NCBI RefSeq assembly: GCF_001590605.1
Contig: NZ_CP014504.1
Coordinates: 5,456,001 to 5,520,000 of the forward strand
Origin: Pedobacter cryoconitis
GTDB lineage: Bacteria; Bacteroidota; Bacteroidia; Sphingobacteriales; Sphingobacteriaceae
Reading direction: 5' to 3'
Length of the DNA: 64,000 bases
Shown here: positions 1-9,091 of the stretch, in pieces
Layout: each line of letters begins with the position of its first letter
Position numbering within the stretch: the stretch's first letter is position 1
Translations under genes and position numbers: made by a program
Notes under the pieces: generated by a model
What the model was told of the DNA's origin: nothing
Databases searched by the model: none
The model's input: the letters and a program-made list of their open reading frames with translations, nothing else

Positions 1-917
1 CTTGCAAAACGCTTCTCGAATTCTTTTGAAATATCGAGATAGTTTGCGCCTGGTTGAGGAATCAAAGCTACAGCAACCATAGGTTTACCAGACTCTCTTA
101 AAAGGGTTTCCTCATTTTCAGGGCCCATTTCGGCAAAACCAACATCCTTCAATTGAATCACATTATTGCCGTCATTCTTAATGATCAGGTCATTGAACTC
201 CTTCTCATTCGTTAATTTACCCAATGTTTTTACTGTTAACTCCGTATTCGCACCAGTAATTTTACCAGACGGAAGCTCCACATTTTCATTGTCAAGTGCA
301 GTAACGATATCCTGAGAAGTTAAACCATAAGCAGCCAGTTTATTCGGGTCAATACGAATTCTCATCGCATATTTTTTCTGTCCCTGTATCTGCACACTAC
401 TTACACCCGGAATAGTCTGTATCCGCTCAGCGATTACATTCTCTGCATAATCACTCAATTCCAGCTGATTTCTTTTATCACTCTGGATGGTCATGGTAAT
501 AATGGCGTCCGAATTTGCATCTGCCTTGCTTACTACTGGATTTCCATCAATATCTTTGGGTAGATTCCGGGTAGCCTGTGATACTTTATCACGCACATCA
601 TTCGCCGCCTCTTCAATATTTTTACCCAGATTGAACTCTATGGTAATGGTGCTGCTTCCCTGATTACTGGAAGAAGACATGTTTCTGATCCCGTCAATAC
701 CATTGATAGATTTCTCCAGTGGCTCAGTAATTTGTGATTCAATAATGTCAGAATTTGCACCTGGATAAGAAGTCCTTACGGAAACTACAGTCGGGTCAAT
801 ATTCGGGAACTCCCTAACACCCAGAAAATTGTAACCAATAACCCCGAACAGCAGGATCATCAGGTTCATTACAATTGCCAGAACGGGTCTTTTTATACTC
901 GTGGTGGATATACTCAT
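1..917 (-). CDS. RND (HAE1/AcrB-type) efflux permease, N-terminal part, cut by window edge
   Basis: The gene reads leftward off the window, so only about the first 305 residues are visible. The start is the ATG at 917-915. The protein opens MSISTTSIKRPV, followed by the first transmembrane helix (about residues 10-32) and the porter-domain sequence FPNIDPTVVSVRTSYPGA, which is typical of proton-driven inner-membrane RND pumps. The pump would export small molecules or drugs across the envelope with an adaptor and a TolC channel. The adaptor gene lies 14 nt upstream on the same strand and is surely co-transcribed. No TolC gene is visible before the edge. The substrate cannot be read from the sequence. 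Confidence 0.93.
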   Translation of the reverse strand, partial: MSISTTSIKRPVLAIVMNLMILLFGVIGYNFLGVREFPNIDPTVVSVRTSYPGANSDIIESQITEPLEKSINGIDGIRNMSSSSNQGSSTITIEFNLGKNIEEAANDVRDKVSQATRNLPKDIDGNPVVSKADANSDAIITMTIQSDKRNQLELSDYAENVIAERIQTIPGVSSVQIQGQKKYAMRIRIDPNKLAAYGLTSQDIVTALDNENVELPSGKITGANTELTVKTLGKLTNEKEFNDLIIKNDGNNVIQLKDVGFAEMGPENEETLLRESGKPMVAVALIPQPGANYLDISKEFEKRFA

Positions 918-931
918 TTCGGTAGGGTTGG

Positions 932-2020
932 TTATTTTACAACTGATACTTTGACAAGGGCACCATCTTTCAATGAAAGAGCACCTGTTGTTAAAACGGT
1001 GTCACCGATTTTTAGTCCGGAGTTAATCACTATATTTTCATTGGTACGTGTACCTGATTGTACTTCTATTTGTTTTGCTTTACCATTTTTGCTGATAAAT
1101 ACGGTTTTGCCCCTTAACACAGGAATAATTGCCTGATTAGGAATTAATATCGCATTGTCAACCTTGTCCAGTGTAAGTGACACTTTAGCAAAAGAGCCAG
1201 GACGTAGTTCATTATTTGTATTTGCTGCCAGGGCTTTTACTTGTAAAGTCCTGGTTTGTGCATTAATGCCAGGTTCAAGAGCGAATACTTTTCCCTCATA
1301 AATTTGTGCCGAACCATCGGTGCGAAAAGTAATCGTTGAGTTTACCTTGATCTGTGCCATGTATTTTTCAGGTACAGAGAAGTTTATTTTTACCGGGTTT
1401 GTACTCAGTAAATTGGCAATGATTTTAGTTGGAGTGATGTATTCACCCGTAGAAATAGAACGAAGACCAATTTTTCCACTAAATGGCGCCAATATTGATG
1501 TTTTTGCCAGTTGTGCCCGGATCAGCTGCCCTTGAGCTTTTAAAGATTTCAAATCAGCTAATGCAGTGTCATACTCTTCCTGACTGATGGCTCCTTTTTG
1601 CAGCAGCTGTTTAGCCCGGTTTTCATTGGCCGATGATAAATTTTGTTTGGTCAGTGCTTCTTGTAATTGAGCCTGAATATCGCGGTCATTAATTTTTACC
1701 AGCAGGGTACCTTTAGTTACATTACTTCCTTCTTTAAAAAAGATACCAGTAACTAATCCTGAAACTTCGCTTTGCAGGGCAACCGACTCATTGGCTTCAA
1801 TAGTGCCGGTGATGTCCAGTTTATTAGCGAAGGAAGTGGCCTGAACCACGATGCCATTAACGGTCATCTGCTGTGGTTTCCCCCCTTTGGAAGAGCCAGC
1901 GTTTTTTGCACCTGTACCCATTCCCGAGTTTTCAAGTTTTTTGTTGATAGATATCCTATGATAAATAAGATAAACGATCCCAAGGAAAATAAGGGCGTAA
2001 ATGACGTATTTCAGTTTCAT
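932..2020 (-). CDS. RND efflux periplasmic adaptor (HlyD/MFP family)
   Basis: This 362-residue membrane fusion protein links the inner-membrane RND pump to an outer-membrane channel. An N-terminal membrane anchor (about residues 4-21) is followed by a low-complexity Gly/Ser/Lys linker. A lipoyl-like barrel half lies near residues 78-113 (SEVSGLVTGIFFKEG), then a short Ala/Gln/Leu-rich coiled-coil hairpin at about 115-170, the second lipoyl half (TSILAPFSGKIGLRSI) and a beta-barrel. It is the first gene of the operon and the permease follows 14 nt downstream. Length and domain order are normal for the family. The start ATG is directly followed by Lys-rich residues and the membrane anchor. Confidence 0.93.
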   Translation of the reverse strand: MKLKYVIYALIFLGIVYLIYHRISINKKLENSGMGTGAKNAGSSKGGKPQQMTVNGIVVQATSFANKLDITGTIEANESVALQSEVSGLVTGIFFKEGSNVTKGTLLVKINDRDIQAQLQEALTKQNLSSANENRAKQLLQKGAISQEEYDTALADLKSLKAQGQLIRAQLAKTSILAPFSGKIGLRSISTGEYITPTKIIANLLSTNPVKINFSVPEKYMAQIKVNSTITFRTDGSAQIYEGKVFALEPGINAQTRTLQVKALAANTNNELRPGSFAKVSLTLDKVDNAILIPNQAIIPVLRGKTVFISKNGKAKQIEVQSGTRTNENIVINSGLKIGDTVLTTGALSLKDGALVKVSVVK

Positions 2021-2165
2021 AATTGGTTCTTGGAGCGACTAATTATACAAAAATATTTAAATATGCGCGCTGACACTACTTGTATTAAGTATGTTACAGC
2101 TAATTTCCGATTTAAACTGATAACGAATGCTATATGTTCTAAATTTGCGTCAAAAGAATTATAAT

Positions 2166-3953
2166 ATGTTGTTGAAACGAATAGGGATAGGATTATTGAT
2201 GTTAATTGCACCAGCTCTGGTAGCTAAAGCACAAATTAAAGTTAATTATGAAGTTAGTTTTAAAGAACCGCAAGCACACTATGTGCATGTAAATATGCAG
2301 GTAGATGGCTTAACTAAAGAATATATAGATGTTAAAATGCCTGTATGGGCACCAGGCTCTTACCTGATCAGAGAGTTTTCAAGAAATGTAGAAGGCTTTA
2401 TAGCTACTTCAGGTAAAACAGTGCTTAAAACTGAAAAATTAAAGAAAAATACCTGGAGAGTTTATACCGGCAAATCCAGTACAATAGCGATCGATTATAA
2501 TGTTTACGCTTTTGAAGTATCTGTGCGTACGCCATTTATTGATGCGACACATGCATTTATATCGCCAACAGCAATTTTTATGTATCCGGATAACCATCTA
2601 GCTTTATCCAGCACGGTTAAAGTTATTCCTTTTGAAGGATGGGGTAAGGTGTCTACAGGTTTAGAGCCGGTAAAAGGACAGAAATTCACTTATATCGCTA
2701 AGAACTATGATATCTTATTTGACAGTCCTATAGAAGTTGGGAACCAGGAAGTTTTTGAATTTACGGCTGCAGGTGTGAAACATGAAGTGGCGATGTACGG
2801 CGGTGGAAATTACAATGCGGAGCGTTTAAAAGTTGATATGGCTAAGGTTGTAGAACAAGCAACTGCGATTTACGGAGAAAATCCAAATAAGCACTATACG
2901 TTTATTGTGCATAATTTTCAAAGAGGCGGGGGTGGCTTAGAGCACCTAAATTCTACGGTATTAGGTGCTTCGAGAAATGGTTATGGTACTGAAAACGGCT
3001 ATAAAGGCTTTTTAAGTCTGGTTGCCCATGAATATCATCACCTGTGGAATGTGAAAAGATTGCGTCCGGTTGCTTTAGGGCCATTTGACTATGAAAACGA
3101 AAACTATACTACGGATTTATGGATTGCTGAAGGGTTTACAGCATATTATGAAAATAAATTGATGTTGCGCGCTGGCTTGACTACGCCCGAAGAATTTGTT
3201 GCCACACTGACCAGTTCCATGTCTGATGTGATCAATACGCCGGGTGGTTATGAGCAGTCAGCTGCGATGTCAAGTTTTGATGCCTGGATAAAATATTACC
3301 GTCCAAATGAGAATTCAAATAACAGTAGTATTTCTTATTACAGTAAAGGGGAGATTGTAGGCATGCTGATGGATCTTGAAATTGCACATGCGACTCAGGG
3401 AAAATCAAGCCTGGATGACGTGATGAAAGCCATGTATGAGCAGTGCAAAACTAAAGGCAGGGGATATACTGATGCTGAATTCAAAGCTAAGGCTGAGCAA
3501 ATCAGCGGAATCAGTTTGACAGACTTTTGGGCTAAGTATGTAAACGGTACAGATACAGTAGACTATAAAAAGTATTTAGGTTTTGCAGGGATCAGTGTGA
3601 AAGATGCTGGTAAAAAAGCTGCGTATCTGGGTGTTGCATCAAGACCAGCAGAAGGTCATGTACTCATTACCGCAATATCACGTAACTCTGCTGCATGGGT
3701 TGATGGCTTAAATGTTGGCGATGAAGTGATCAGTATTGATGACGTTACTGCTGCACCATCAATTTCCAGTATGGCAGTAGTGCGTACTAAAAAGGTTGGT
3801 GAGGTCATCCGTGTCAGAATCATCAGAGATGGGATTGATCAGGAAATTAAAGTCACTTTAAAAGCAAGCCCGAATGTGGACTTGGTTTCTTCAATGGATC
3901 CGGCAAGTACAGCCTCAGAGAAAGCAGTTTTTAAAAGGTGGACCGGGGTTTAA
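2166..3953 (+). CDS. secreted M61 glycyl-aminopeptidase-like protease with PDZ domain
   Basis: The first in-frame ATG is at 2127, but I place the start at 2166 because a clean signal peptide (MLLKRIGIGLLMLIAPALVAKAQ) begins there. A Bacteroidota -7-like box, TAAATTTG (2140-2147), would leave the upstream ATG untranscribed. The mature protein has the M61 N-terminal beta domain and then the zinc site HEYHH at about residues 288-292. The third ligand is the Glu of WIAEGFTAYYE, near 322. The sequence GGGGLEHLNS precedes the metal site. A C-terminal PDZ domain (about 478-565) would bind peptide ends. Members of the family trim N-terminal Gly/Ala from peptides in the periplasm. The gene is monocistronic, with a strong hairpin just after it. 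Confidence 0.93.
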   Translation: MLLKRIGIGLLMLIAPALVAKAQIKVNYEVSFKEPQAHYVHVNMQVDGLTKEYIDVKMPVWAPGSYLIREFSRNVEGFIATSGKTVLKTEKLKKNTWRVYTGKSSTIAIDYNVYAFEVSVRTPFIDATHAFISPTAIFMYPDNHLALSSTVKVIPFEGWGKVSTGLEPVKGQKFTYIAKNYDILFDSPIEVGNQEVFEFTAAGVKHEVAMYGGGNYNAERLKVDMAKVVEQATAIYGENPNKHYTFIVHNFQRGGGGLEHLNSTVLGASRNGYGTENGYKGFLSLVAHEYHHLWNVKRLRPVALGPFDYENENYTTDLWIAEGFTAYYENKLMLRAGLTTPEEFVATLTSSMSDVINTPGGYEQSAAMSSFDAWIKYYRPNENSNNSSISYYSKGEIVGMLMDLEIAHATQGKSSLDDVMKAMYEQCKTKGRGYTDAEFKAKAEQISGISLTDFWAKYVNGTDTVDYKKYLGFAGISVKDAGKKAAYLGVASRPAEGHVLITAISRNSAAWVDGLNVGDEVISIDDVTAAPSISSMAVVRTKKVGEVIRVRIIRDGIDQEIKVTLKASPNVDLVSSMDPASTASEKAVFKRWTGV

Positions 3954-3973
3954 TCTAAAATCCGCTGTTACAT

Positions 3974-4020
3974 TAAACAAAGAAGGCGTATGGATAAATT
4001 CCATACGCCTTCTTTGTTTA
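3974..4020. terminator. bidirectional intrinsic terminator
   Basis: A perfect 20-bp inverted repeat (3974-3993 and 4001-4020) with a 7-nt loop. Its ends are A/T-rich, giving a U-run in both directions. It lies between the convergent M61 gene and the small outer-membrane protein gene and can end both transcripts. Confidence 0.9.
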
Positions 4021-4038
4021 ATGCTTTTAGTTGTTTCC

Positions 4039-4518
4039 TTAGAAAGTGAAACGCAATGACAGTCCAACACCTGATGCATCGAAATCAGTATCAGGGGCTA
4101 ATTGAATAGCTGGTTTCCAGTCTAATGAAAGGTTGATAGGGGCATCAGCAAATTTATAATCCAAACCTAAAACACCGTCAACAGAAAGGTATAAATCGCT
4201 TGAATTGTATGGCTTGTATTTTACAGAACCCAAACTAGCACCACCACCATAGTACCAGTTAAGACCACGCGCACCGCTGATTGGCTGGTAAACTTCATAT
4301 AAGGCAGTTACACGGAAATAGTTGTAGTTATTGTTAGATCTGAAATTGGCAATGATATCTAACATTTTGTTCTCTCCAAGAGAAGTTTTAAATGTTACCC
4401 CATTTGCGGCTCCAAAACGACCACCAATAGCATTTTTATAGCTCTGGGCTTTAGAAGATGATTGAATCGCAAAAGTAGCGATTACAGTAAGGCAAAGTAT
4501 AGTAAATACTTTTTTCAT
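4039..4518 (-). CDS. small outer-membrane beta-barrel protein, function unknown
   Basis: This 159-residue protein starts with a Lys-initiated signal peptide cut after about residue 24 (SSSKAQ). The rest alternates polar and aromatic residues in short strands (YFRVTALYEVYQP, GLNWYYGGGASLG) and ends with a terminal Phe (SLRFTF), the usual signal for outer-membrane barrel assembly. The length suggests about eight strands. I do not recognise a specific family or ligand. It is convergent with the M61 gene and shares its terminator. Confidence 0.75.
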   Translation of the reverse strand: MKKVFTILCLTVIATFAIQSSSKAQSYKNAIGGRFGAANGVTFKTSLGENKMLDIIANFRSNNNYNYFRVTALYEVYQPISGARGLNWYYGGGASLGSVKYKPYNSSDLYLSVDGVLGLDYKFADAPINLSLDWKPAIQLAPDTDFDASGVGLSLRFTF

Positions 4519-5056
4519 ATGATTACTTTAAGTTTAAATGTAAGAATGAGCTGAGCAATTATTATGCCGGGTATGTCATCGGATTGAAATTTAAATGTGA
4601 AAACAGGGTGTAAATAGTTTGGAAAACGAGTAGAACTGGCCGGGTTAACCAGGAGTTGAGTTTACTATGAGTCTACCTTTTTCCGGAAATACGTGGATTC
4701 ATTGTAGAGAGAAGCTGTAGTCGATGTAGTGTCCTACAGAACCACACTATAACAGTCTATAAAAAGTAGCTTATTCAGGACAAATGTAAAAGCAGATGAA
4801 TGGCGCCAAAAGGAACAAGGGGAGATAATTTCTAGTCTTGATTTTTCAGATTTAAGCACTTAAATGCCTATTAAATATGACGATTATCTGCGTTTGAGAA
4901 GATTACAGCAGTAAAACATACCAAAATTAAAATTGGTTTTATTACAATAATTAATTTGTTAGATTTGGGAATAACAAAGTAATCCGGAACTAATTTCGTT
5001 CTTGAACCTTACCGGGTTCATCTATATAAAATATTTAAACTGATAAAATCAATATT
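4519..5056. other. 538-nt gene-free stretch upstream of acyl-CoA ligase
   Basis: I see no convincing coding frame or RNA gene here. The only recognisable signal is TAGATTTG at 4960-4967, matching the Bacteroidota -7 consensus, with a TTG at 4933-4935. The 24-nt gap is slightly longer than usual. A small dyad, GAACC...GGGTTC, lies near 5004-5019. This could be the ligase promoter with a leader of about 80 nt. Confidence 0.4.
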
Positions 5057-6841
5057 ATGCCTGTAACTGTAACAAGAGTATTTGATTTACTTAAATACAA
5101 CTTAGAGAAATTCCCAAAAGACGAGTTTATTAGTGGAAAGAGTAATGGGGTATGGAAAAAATATAGCACTCAGCAATTTTCAACTACTGCAGATAACCTG
5201 AGTAAAGGCTTACTGCAGCTGGGGATGGGTAAAGGTGATAGGATAGCTGTAATGTCCCACAACAGACCAGAATGGAATATTGCAGATTTTGCTGTAAACC
5301 AGTTTGGCGGATACCATGTGCCTTTGTATCCTACACTGGCTGAGCATGATATTAAGTTTATTCTGGAAAATGCAGGTGTAAGTGTATTGTTTGTTGAAGA
5401 TGAAACATTATTCAAAAAGGTAAAGCCTATTGGTGAAGCTGTTAATCCAGACCTTAAGATTTATACTTTTAACGAAGTCCCAGGTGCAAATCACTGGAGT
5501 TTACTGATAGATGCAGGTGCAAAGAGTGAAGGAATTGAGCTGGAAACTTACCGTGCAGCTGTCACCCCTGATGATGTGCTGACTTTGATCTATACTTCTG
5601 GTACAACCGGAACGCCAAAAGGTGTTATGCTGACGCACAATAACCTGGTTCAGAATTTTATAAATTCTGCTGTTGTTGTTCCGCAGGGTTTGGAAAATGC
5701 ACTCAGCTTTTTGCCGTTATCCCATATTTTTGAGCGGATGATTGTCTACCTCTATCTCTATATGGGGGTCGCTGTCTATTATGCGGAGAGTATGGATACT
5801 ATTGTCGCGGATATCCAGTCCGTTAAACCAAATGCTTTTTCTACCGTTCCACGATTACTGGAAAAGGTTTATGATAAAATCATGGAAAAGGGGAAAGCGC
5901 TTACAGGGATTAAAAAAGGTATTTTCTTTTGGTCAGTTGCGCTTGCTGAACAATATGATATGAAAAGTGGCTGGTTTTACAACTTTAAACTGGGGATTGC
6001 CAGAAAACTGGTCTTTAAGAAATGGCAGGAAGCTTTGGGTGGAAATATCGTAGTGATTGTTTCTGGTGGTGCTGCATTAAACCCACGCCTGGCACGTATT
6101 TTCTGGGCAGCAGGAATGCCCGTTTTTGAAGGTTATGGCTTAACAGAAACTTCACCGGTGATTACAGTTAACCATTTCGACAATGCCATGTTTGGTACTG
6201 TCGGGCCTGTGATCGATGGGGTCGAAGTTAAGATTGCCGCTGATGGAGAAGTGCTGACCAGAGGTCATAACGTTATGAAAGGCTATTACAAACGGGAAGA
6301 TCTGACTGCTGAAGCTATTGATAAAGACGGTTGGTTTCATACTGAAGATATTGGGGAACTGGTCAATGGAAAGTTTTTGAAAATTACTGACCGTAAAAAA
6401 GAAATTTTTAAAACTGCTGGTGGTAAATATGTTGCACCACAAATGTTGGAGAATAAATATAAAGAATCGGTATTGATTGACCATATTATGGTACTGGGTG
6501 AAAACCGTAAGTTTCCGTCTGCGTTAATTGTACCAAACTTTGAAGCCTTAAAATCATGGTGTACTAAAAAAGGGATTACCTATACTACTGATCATGAAAT
6601 GGTTCAGAATACCCAGGTCCTTGAAAAATACAACCAGGAAATTGTTAACGGATCTAAAGATTTTGGTAAATGGGAGCAGGTAAAGCGCTTTGTACTACTT
6701 ACTAAAGCATGGAGCATTGAAGGGGGTGAGTTTACGCCTAAGTTAAGTTTGAAGAGGAAAATTATCCTAGAGAAGAATAAAGAGTTAATTGAGAAAATGT
6801 ATAAGGACGCAGCGGACTATAAATCTGAAAAACATGAATAG
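5057..6841 (+). CDS. long-chain acyl-CoA synthetase (AMP-binding, FadD15-like)
   Basis: The enzyme activates free fatty acids to acyl-CoA with ATP, via an acyl-adenylate. The 594-residue protein carries the ATP/AMP signature YTSGTTGTPKGVML (about 179-192), the adenine motif GYGLTETSP (about 359) and the GWFHTEDIGE hinge motif (about 424). Then DRKKEIFKTAGGKYVAP marks the mobile C-terminal domain with its catalytic Lys region. The length and the HNRPEWNIAD start region fit the bacterial FadD15/long-chain type rather than acetyl-CoA synthetase. It has no signal peptide and would act at the cytoplasmic membrane. The beta-oxidation operon lies 1.8 kb downstream, separated by the OmpA gene, so joint action is likely but co-transcription is not. 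Confidence 0.93.
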   Translation: MPVTVTRVFDLLKYNLEKFPKDEFISGKSNGVWKKYSTQQFSTTADNLSKGLLQLGMGKGDRIAVMSHNRPEWNIADFAVNQFGGYHVPLYPTLAEHDIKFILENAGVSVLFVEDETLFKKVKPIGEAVNPDLKIYTFNEVPGANHWSLLIDAGAKSEGIELETYRAAVTPDDVLTLIYTSGTTGTPKGVMLTHNNLVQNFINSAVVVPQGLENALSFLPLSHIFERMIVYLYLYMGVAVYYAESMDTIVADIQSVKPNAFSTVPRLLEKVYDKIMEKGKALTGIKKGIFFWSVALAEQYDMKSGWFYNFKLGIARKLVFKKWQEALGGNIVVIVSGGAALNPRLARIFWAAGMPVFEGYGLTETSPVITVNHFDNAMFGTVGPVIDGVEVKIAADGEVLTRGHNVMKGYYKREDLTAEAIDKDGWFHTEDIGELVNGKFLKITDRKKEIFKTAGGKYVAPQMLENKYKESVLIDHIMVLGENRKFPSALIVPNFEALKSWCTKKGITYTTDHEMVQNTQVLEKYNQEIVNGSKDFGKWEQVKRFVLLTKAWSIEGGEFTPKLSLKRKIILEKNKELIEKMYKDAADYKSEKHE

Positions 6842-7090
6842 AATGTGTTTTAATAGTAATAAATAATCTTCTTGACTGAAAATTATTTGTCAGATTTCTT
6901 TATATTCCATACCTTGGCGGCGTTATATAAGTTTCTGTTCATTTAAAATGGCAGATTTTGCTTCATTAAACATACAGTTTATGAAGAAAAACCTGCCCCT
7001 AGACTGCCCGGGGACCTATAAACGAATTTGGTATAGATATTGCTTAAGTATCAAAAAAATACCAGAACTATTTTTTAATAAACTCATATT

Positions 7091-8425
7091 ATGAAACAAA
7101 AATTATTCAAAAGTTTGCCGGTAGCTTTAGCTGCCCTTTTAATTGGAGGTGCTGCACAAGCTCAGGAAGCTCCGGTTACTAATGCTGCTCAACAGTTCAG
7201 TACCTGGTCTATCGGTGTTAACGCTGGTGTTTTAACGCCAACTTCTCCACTTGGTGGCCACAATGATTTCTCTAAGAACACTTCTAGTTTTGGATATGGT
7301 CTTTACGTTAAAAAACAATTCACTCCATATTTCTCTTTGAAATTAGACGGAATCAGAGGTAAATTGAAAGGTGATAACTCTAAATCATTTAATGATGGAA
7401 AAGGTGTTGCTATTGTTGGTGGTAACTCTAAATTCGAAACTGAATTAAACTATGCGGCTAGTTTAAGCGCAGAAGTTAACATGTTTAACATTGACTTATT
7501 CAGAAAACAAGATGCATTACAATTATATGTAACAGGTGGTGCTGGTTTAGCTGGTTACAAACCAAAAGTTACTGCTGGTAATGTAACTACTGAATATCCA
7601 AAAGATGTTAAAGAATTAATCATCCCTGTAGGATTAGGTGCTAGATTTAAAGTTTCTGATAAAGTTAACTTTAACTTAGGATGGTCTGTTTACTTTGTTG
7701 ATGGTGATAACTTAGACGGAACTCAACGTGGTGGCCGTCACAGTGATAAATTCAACTATGCTCACGCTGGTTTAGAGTTTGCATTGGGTAAAGGAAAGCA
7801 ATTAGCTTTCAGCAATCCAGTTGCTGCTTCTTATGATGAAGCTATTCAAGCTAAAAACATTGCAAATTCTTTAAAAAGCGATTTAGATGCTCAAAAATCT
7901 GAAAATGCTAAATTAAGAACTGAAATGAGCGATTTATTAAAAGATACTGACGGTGACGGTGTTGCTGACAAATTGGATAAATGTCCTAACACTCCATCAG
8001 GAACTGTTGTTGATGGTGCTGGATGTCCATTAGTTGCGCCTGCTCCAGTTGTTACTGAAAAAGTAATCATCACTGAAGCTGATCGTAAAGTTGTTAAACA
8101 AGCAATTAAAGACTTAGAATTTGATTTGTCTAAAGCGACTATCAGATCTAAATCATATGCTTCTTTAAACCGTGTTGCTAACCTTTTAGTAACTAAAAAC
8201 TTTAGCTTGAAATTAGCTGGTCATACTGATAACACAGGTTCAGCTGATTTGAACATGAGATTATCTAAAGACAGAGCTGAGTCAGTTAAAGCTTACTTAG
8301 TTTCTCAAGGTGCTAATGCATCTAGAATCGAAGCTACTGGTTACGGTAAAAACCAACCAATTGCAACGAACAAAACTGCAGCTGGTCGTCAGAAAAACAG
8401 AAGAGTAGAATTTACTTTATACTAG
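7091..8425 (+). CDS. OmpA-family outer-membrane porin with TSP3 linker
   Basis: A 444-residue envelope protein. It has a signal peptide ending AQAQE and an N-terminal beta-barrel of about 220 residues. A helical linker (SLKSDLDAQKSENAKLRTEM) is followed by one thrombospondin type-3 calcium-binding repeat (DTDGDGVADKLDKCPNT, from about residue 287). The C-terminal OmpA domain (about 345-444) includes LAGHTDNTGSADLNMRLS and binds peptidoglycan. It anchors the outer membrane to the cell wall. Codon use is extremely uniform (TTA for Leu, AAA for Lys, GTT/GCT), unlike its neighbours, which points to very high expression. It has its own terminator, so it is monocistronic. Confidence 0.95.
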   Translation: MKQKLFKSLPVALAALLIGGAAQAQEAPVTNAAQQFSTWSIGVNAGVLTPTSPLGGHNDFSKNTSSFGYGLYVKKQFTPYFSLKLDGIRGKLKGDNSKSFNDGKGVAIVGGNSKFETELNYAASLSAEVNMFNIDLFRKQDALQLYVTGGAGLAGYKPKVTAGNVTTEYPKDVKELIIPVGLGARFKVSDKVNFNLGWSVYFVDGDNLDGTQRGGRHSDKFNYAHAGLEFALGKGKQLAFSNPVAASYDEAIQAKNIANSLKSDLDAQKSENAKLRTEMSDLLKDTDGDGVADKLDKCPNTPSGTVVDGAGCPLVAPAPVVTEKVIITEADRKVVKQAIKDLEFDLSKATIRSKSYASLNRVANLLVTKNFSLKLAGHTDNTGSADLNMRLSKDRAESVKAYLVSQGANASRIEATGYGKNQPIATNKTAAGRQKNRRVEFTLY

Positions 8426-8446
8426 TCTGAAACCAATATTTTAGAA

Positions 8447-8477
8447 GCCGCCAGGGTCAAACCTGGCGGCTTTTTTT
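8447..8477 (+). terminator. intrinsic terminator of the OmpA gene
   Basis: A 9-bp G+C-rich stem, GCCGCCAGG / CCTGGCGGC (8447-8455 and 8462-8470), with a 6-nt loop, is followed directly by seven T residues. Confidence 0.95.
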
Positions 8478-8581
8478 GTGCTCTTTTTTTTATTAGTATG
8501 TAATTGTTTTTCAGCGGTTATGAAGCTATCATGATTTTGATATTCATTTCGTTATGGAGTCTGAAAAATCATGATGGTTTC

Positions 8582-8612
8582 TTGCATCCTAGTTTTATAT
8601 TCTTTAGCTTTG
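8582..8612 (+). promoter_or_regulatory. Bacteroidota-type promoter of marR-fadNAE
   Basis: TTG at 8582-8584 is followed, after 20 nt, by TAGCTTTG at 8605-8612, an exact match to the TAnnTTTG -7 consensus of Bacteroidota sigma factor. The expected start of transcription is around 8618-8620, inside the dyad described in the next entry. Confidence 0.65.
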
Positions 8613-8629
8613 TTATGCAAGCATAGCAA
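8610..8629. promoter_or_regulatory. probable MarR operator (20-bp dyad)
   Basis: TTGTTATGCAAGCATAGCAA is a near-perfect dyad: 9-nt arms with one mismatch around a central AA. It overlaps the end of the -7 box and stops 3 nt before the marR start codon, an ideal place for autorepression. Assignment to this MarR protein is inferred from position and from the usual size of MarR sites. Confidence 0.6.
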
Positions 8630-8632
8630 TTA

Positions 8633-9091
8633 ATGAAACAACAGGAAACAATAGATTATTTATTGAAAGTGGTTTGGCAGAACATGTCAAATACTTATAA
8701 CCAGATCGCATCTGAATTTGGAATCACGCAAGCTATTGGTTATGTGTTGATTAATATCGATAAAGATGGAACGGCAGTCTCACAGCTTGCAGGACTGCTT
8801 GGAGTGAAGGCGACCAGCTTGTCCAGAATGCTAAACAATATGGAGGAATCCGGGTTGATATACAGGGAGGCCTCTTCTGGAGATAAAAGATCCGTAAAAG
8901 TCTTTCTGACAGACTTCGGCCGGGAAAAGCGGCAAGTGGCAAAAAGCGTTGTCCGCTCTTTCAATGAATACCTGAATGATCATTTGACTGTACCAGAAAA
9001 GAACGGCCTGGTACAAAGCTTACAGAAATTAAATAAACTCACTTTAGGATATACAGTAACTACAGGAAATGATGAACAAAAAGATAAATAA
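8633..9091 (+). CDS. MarR-family transcriptional regulator of the fad operon
   Basis: This 152-residue protein has the MarR winged helix-turn-helix: SQLAGLLGVKATSLSRMLNN forms the recognition helices (about 50-69) and EASSGDKRSVKVFLT the basic wing (about 79-93). Flanking helices form the dimer interface and ligand pocket. The last codons overlap the fadN start by 23 nt, so regulator and enzymes share one transcript. By analogy with other fatty-acid regulators, an acyl-CoA is the expected inducer, though the fold itself does not reveal the ligand. A dyad directly upstream suggests that it represses its own operon. Confidence 0.9.
   Translation: MKQQETIDYLLKVVWQNMSNTYNQIASEFGITQAIGYVLINIDKDGTAVSQLAGLLGVKATSLSRMLNNMEESGLIYREASSGDKRSVKVFLTDFGREKRQVAKSVVRSFNEYLNDHLTVPEKNGLVQSLQKLNKLTLGYTVTTGNDEQKDK

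Noticed and set aside
2017-2211. A 64-codon minus-strand frame upstream of the left adaptor gene
   Set aside because: It overlaps the M61 promoter and start, has no recognisable domain, and only extends into the divergent intergenic region by chance.
6152-6484. A 110-codon minus-strand frame inside the acyl-CoA ligase gene
   Set aside because: It is antisense to the conserved adenylation motifs; Phe/Asn-rich composition is typical of AT-rich shadow frames.
8740-9016. Three overlapping minus-strand frames inside the MarR gene
   Set aside because: They are antisense to a well-supported wHTH protein and mutually exclusive; none shows a domain.
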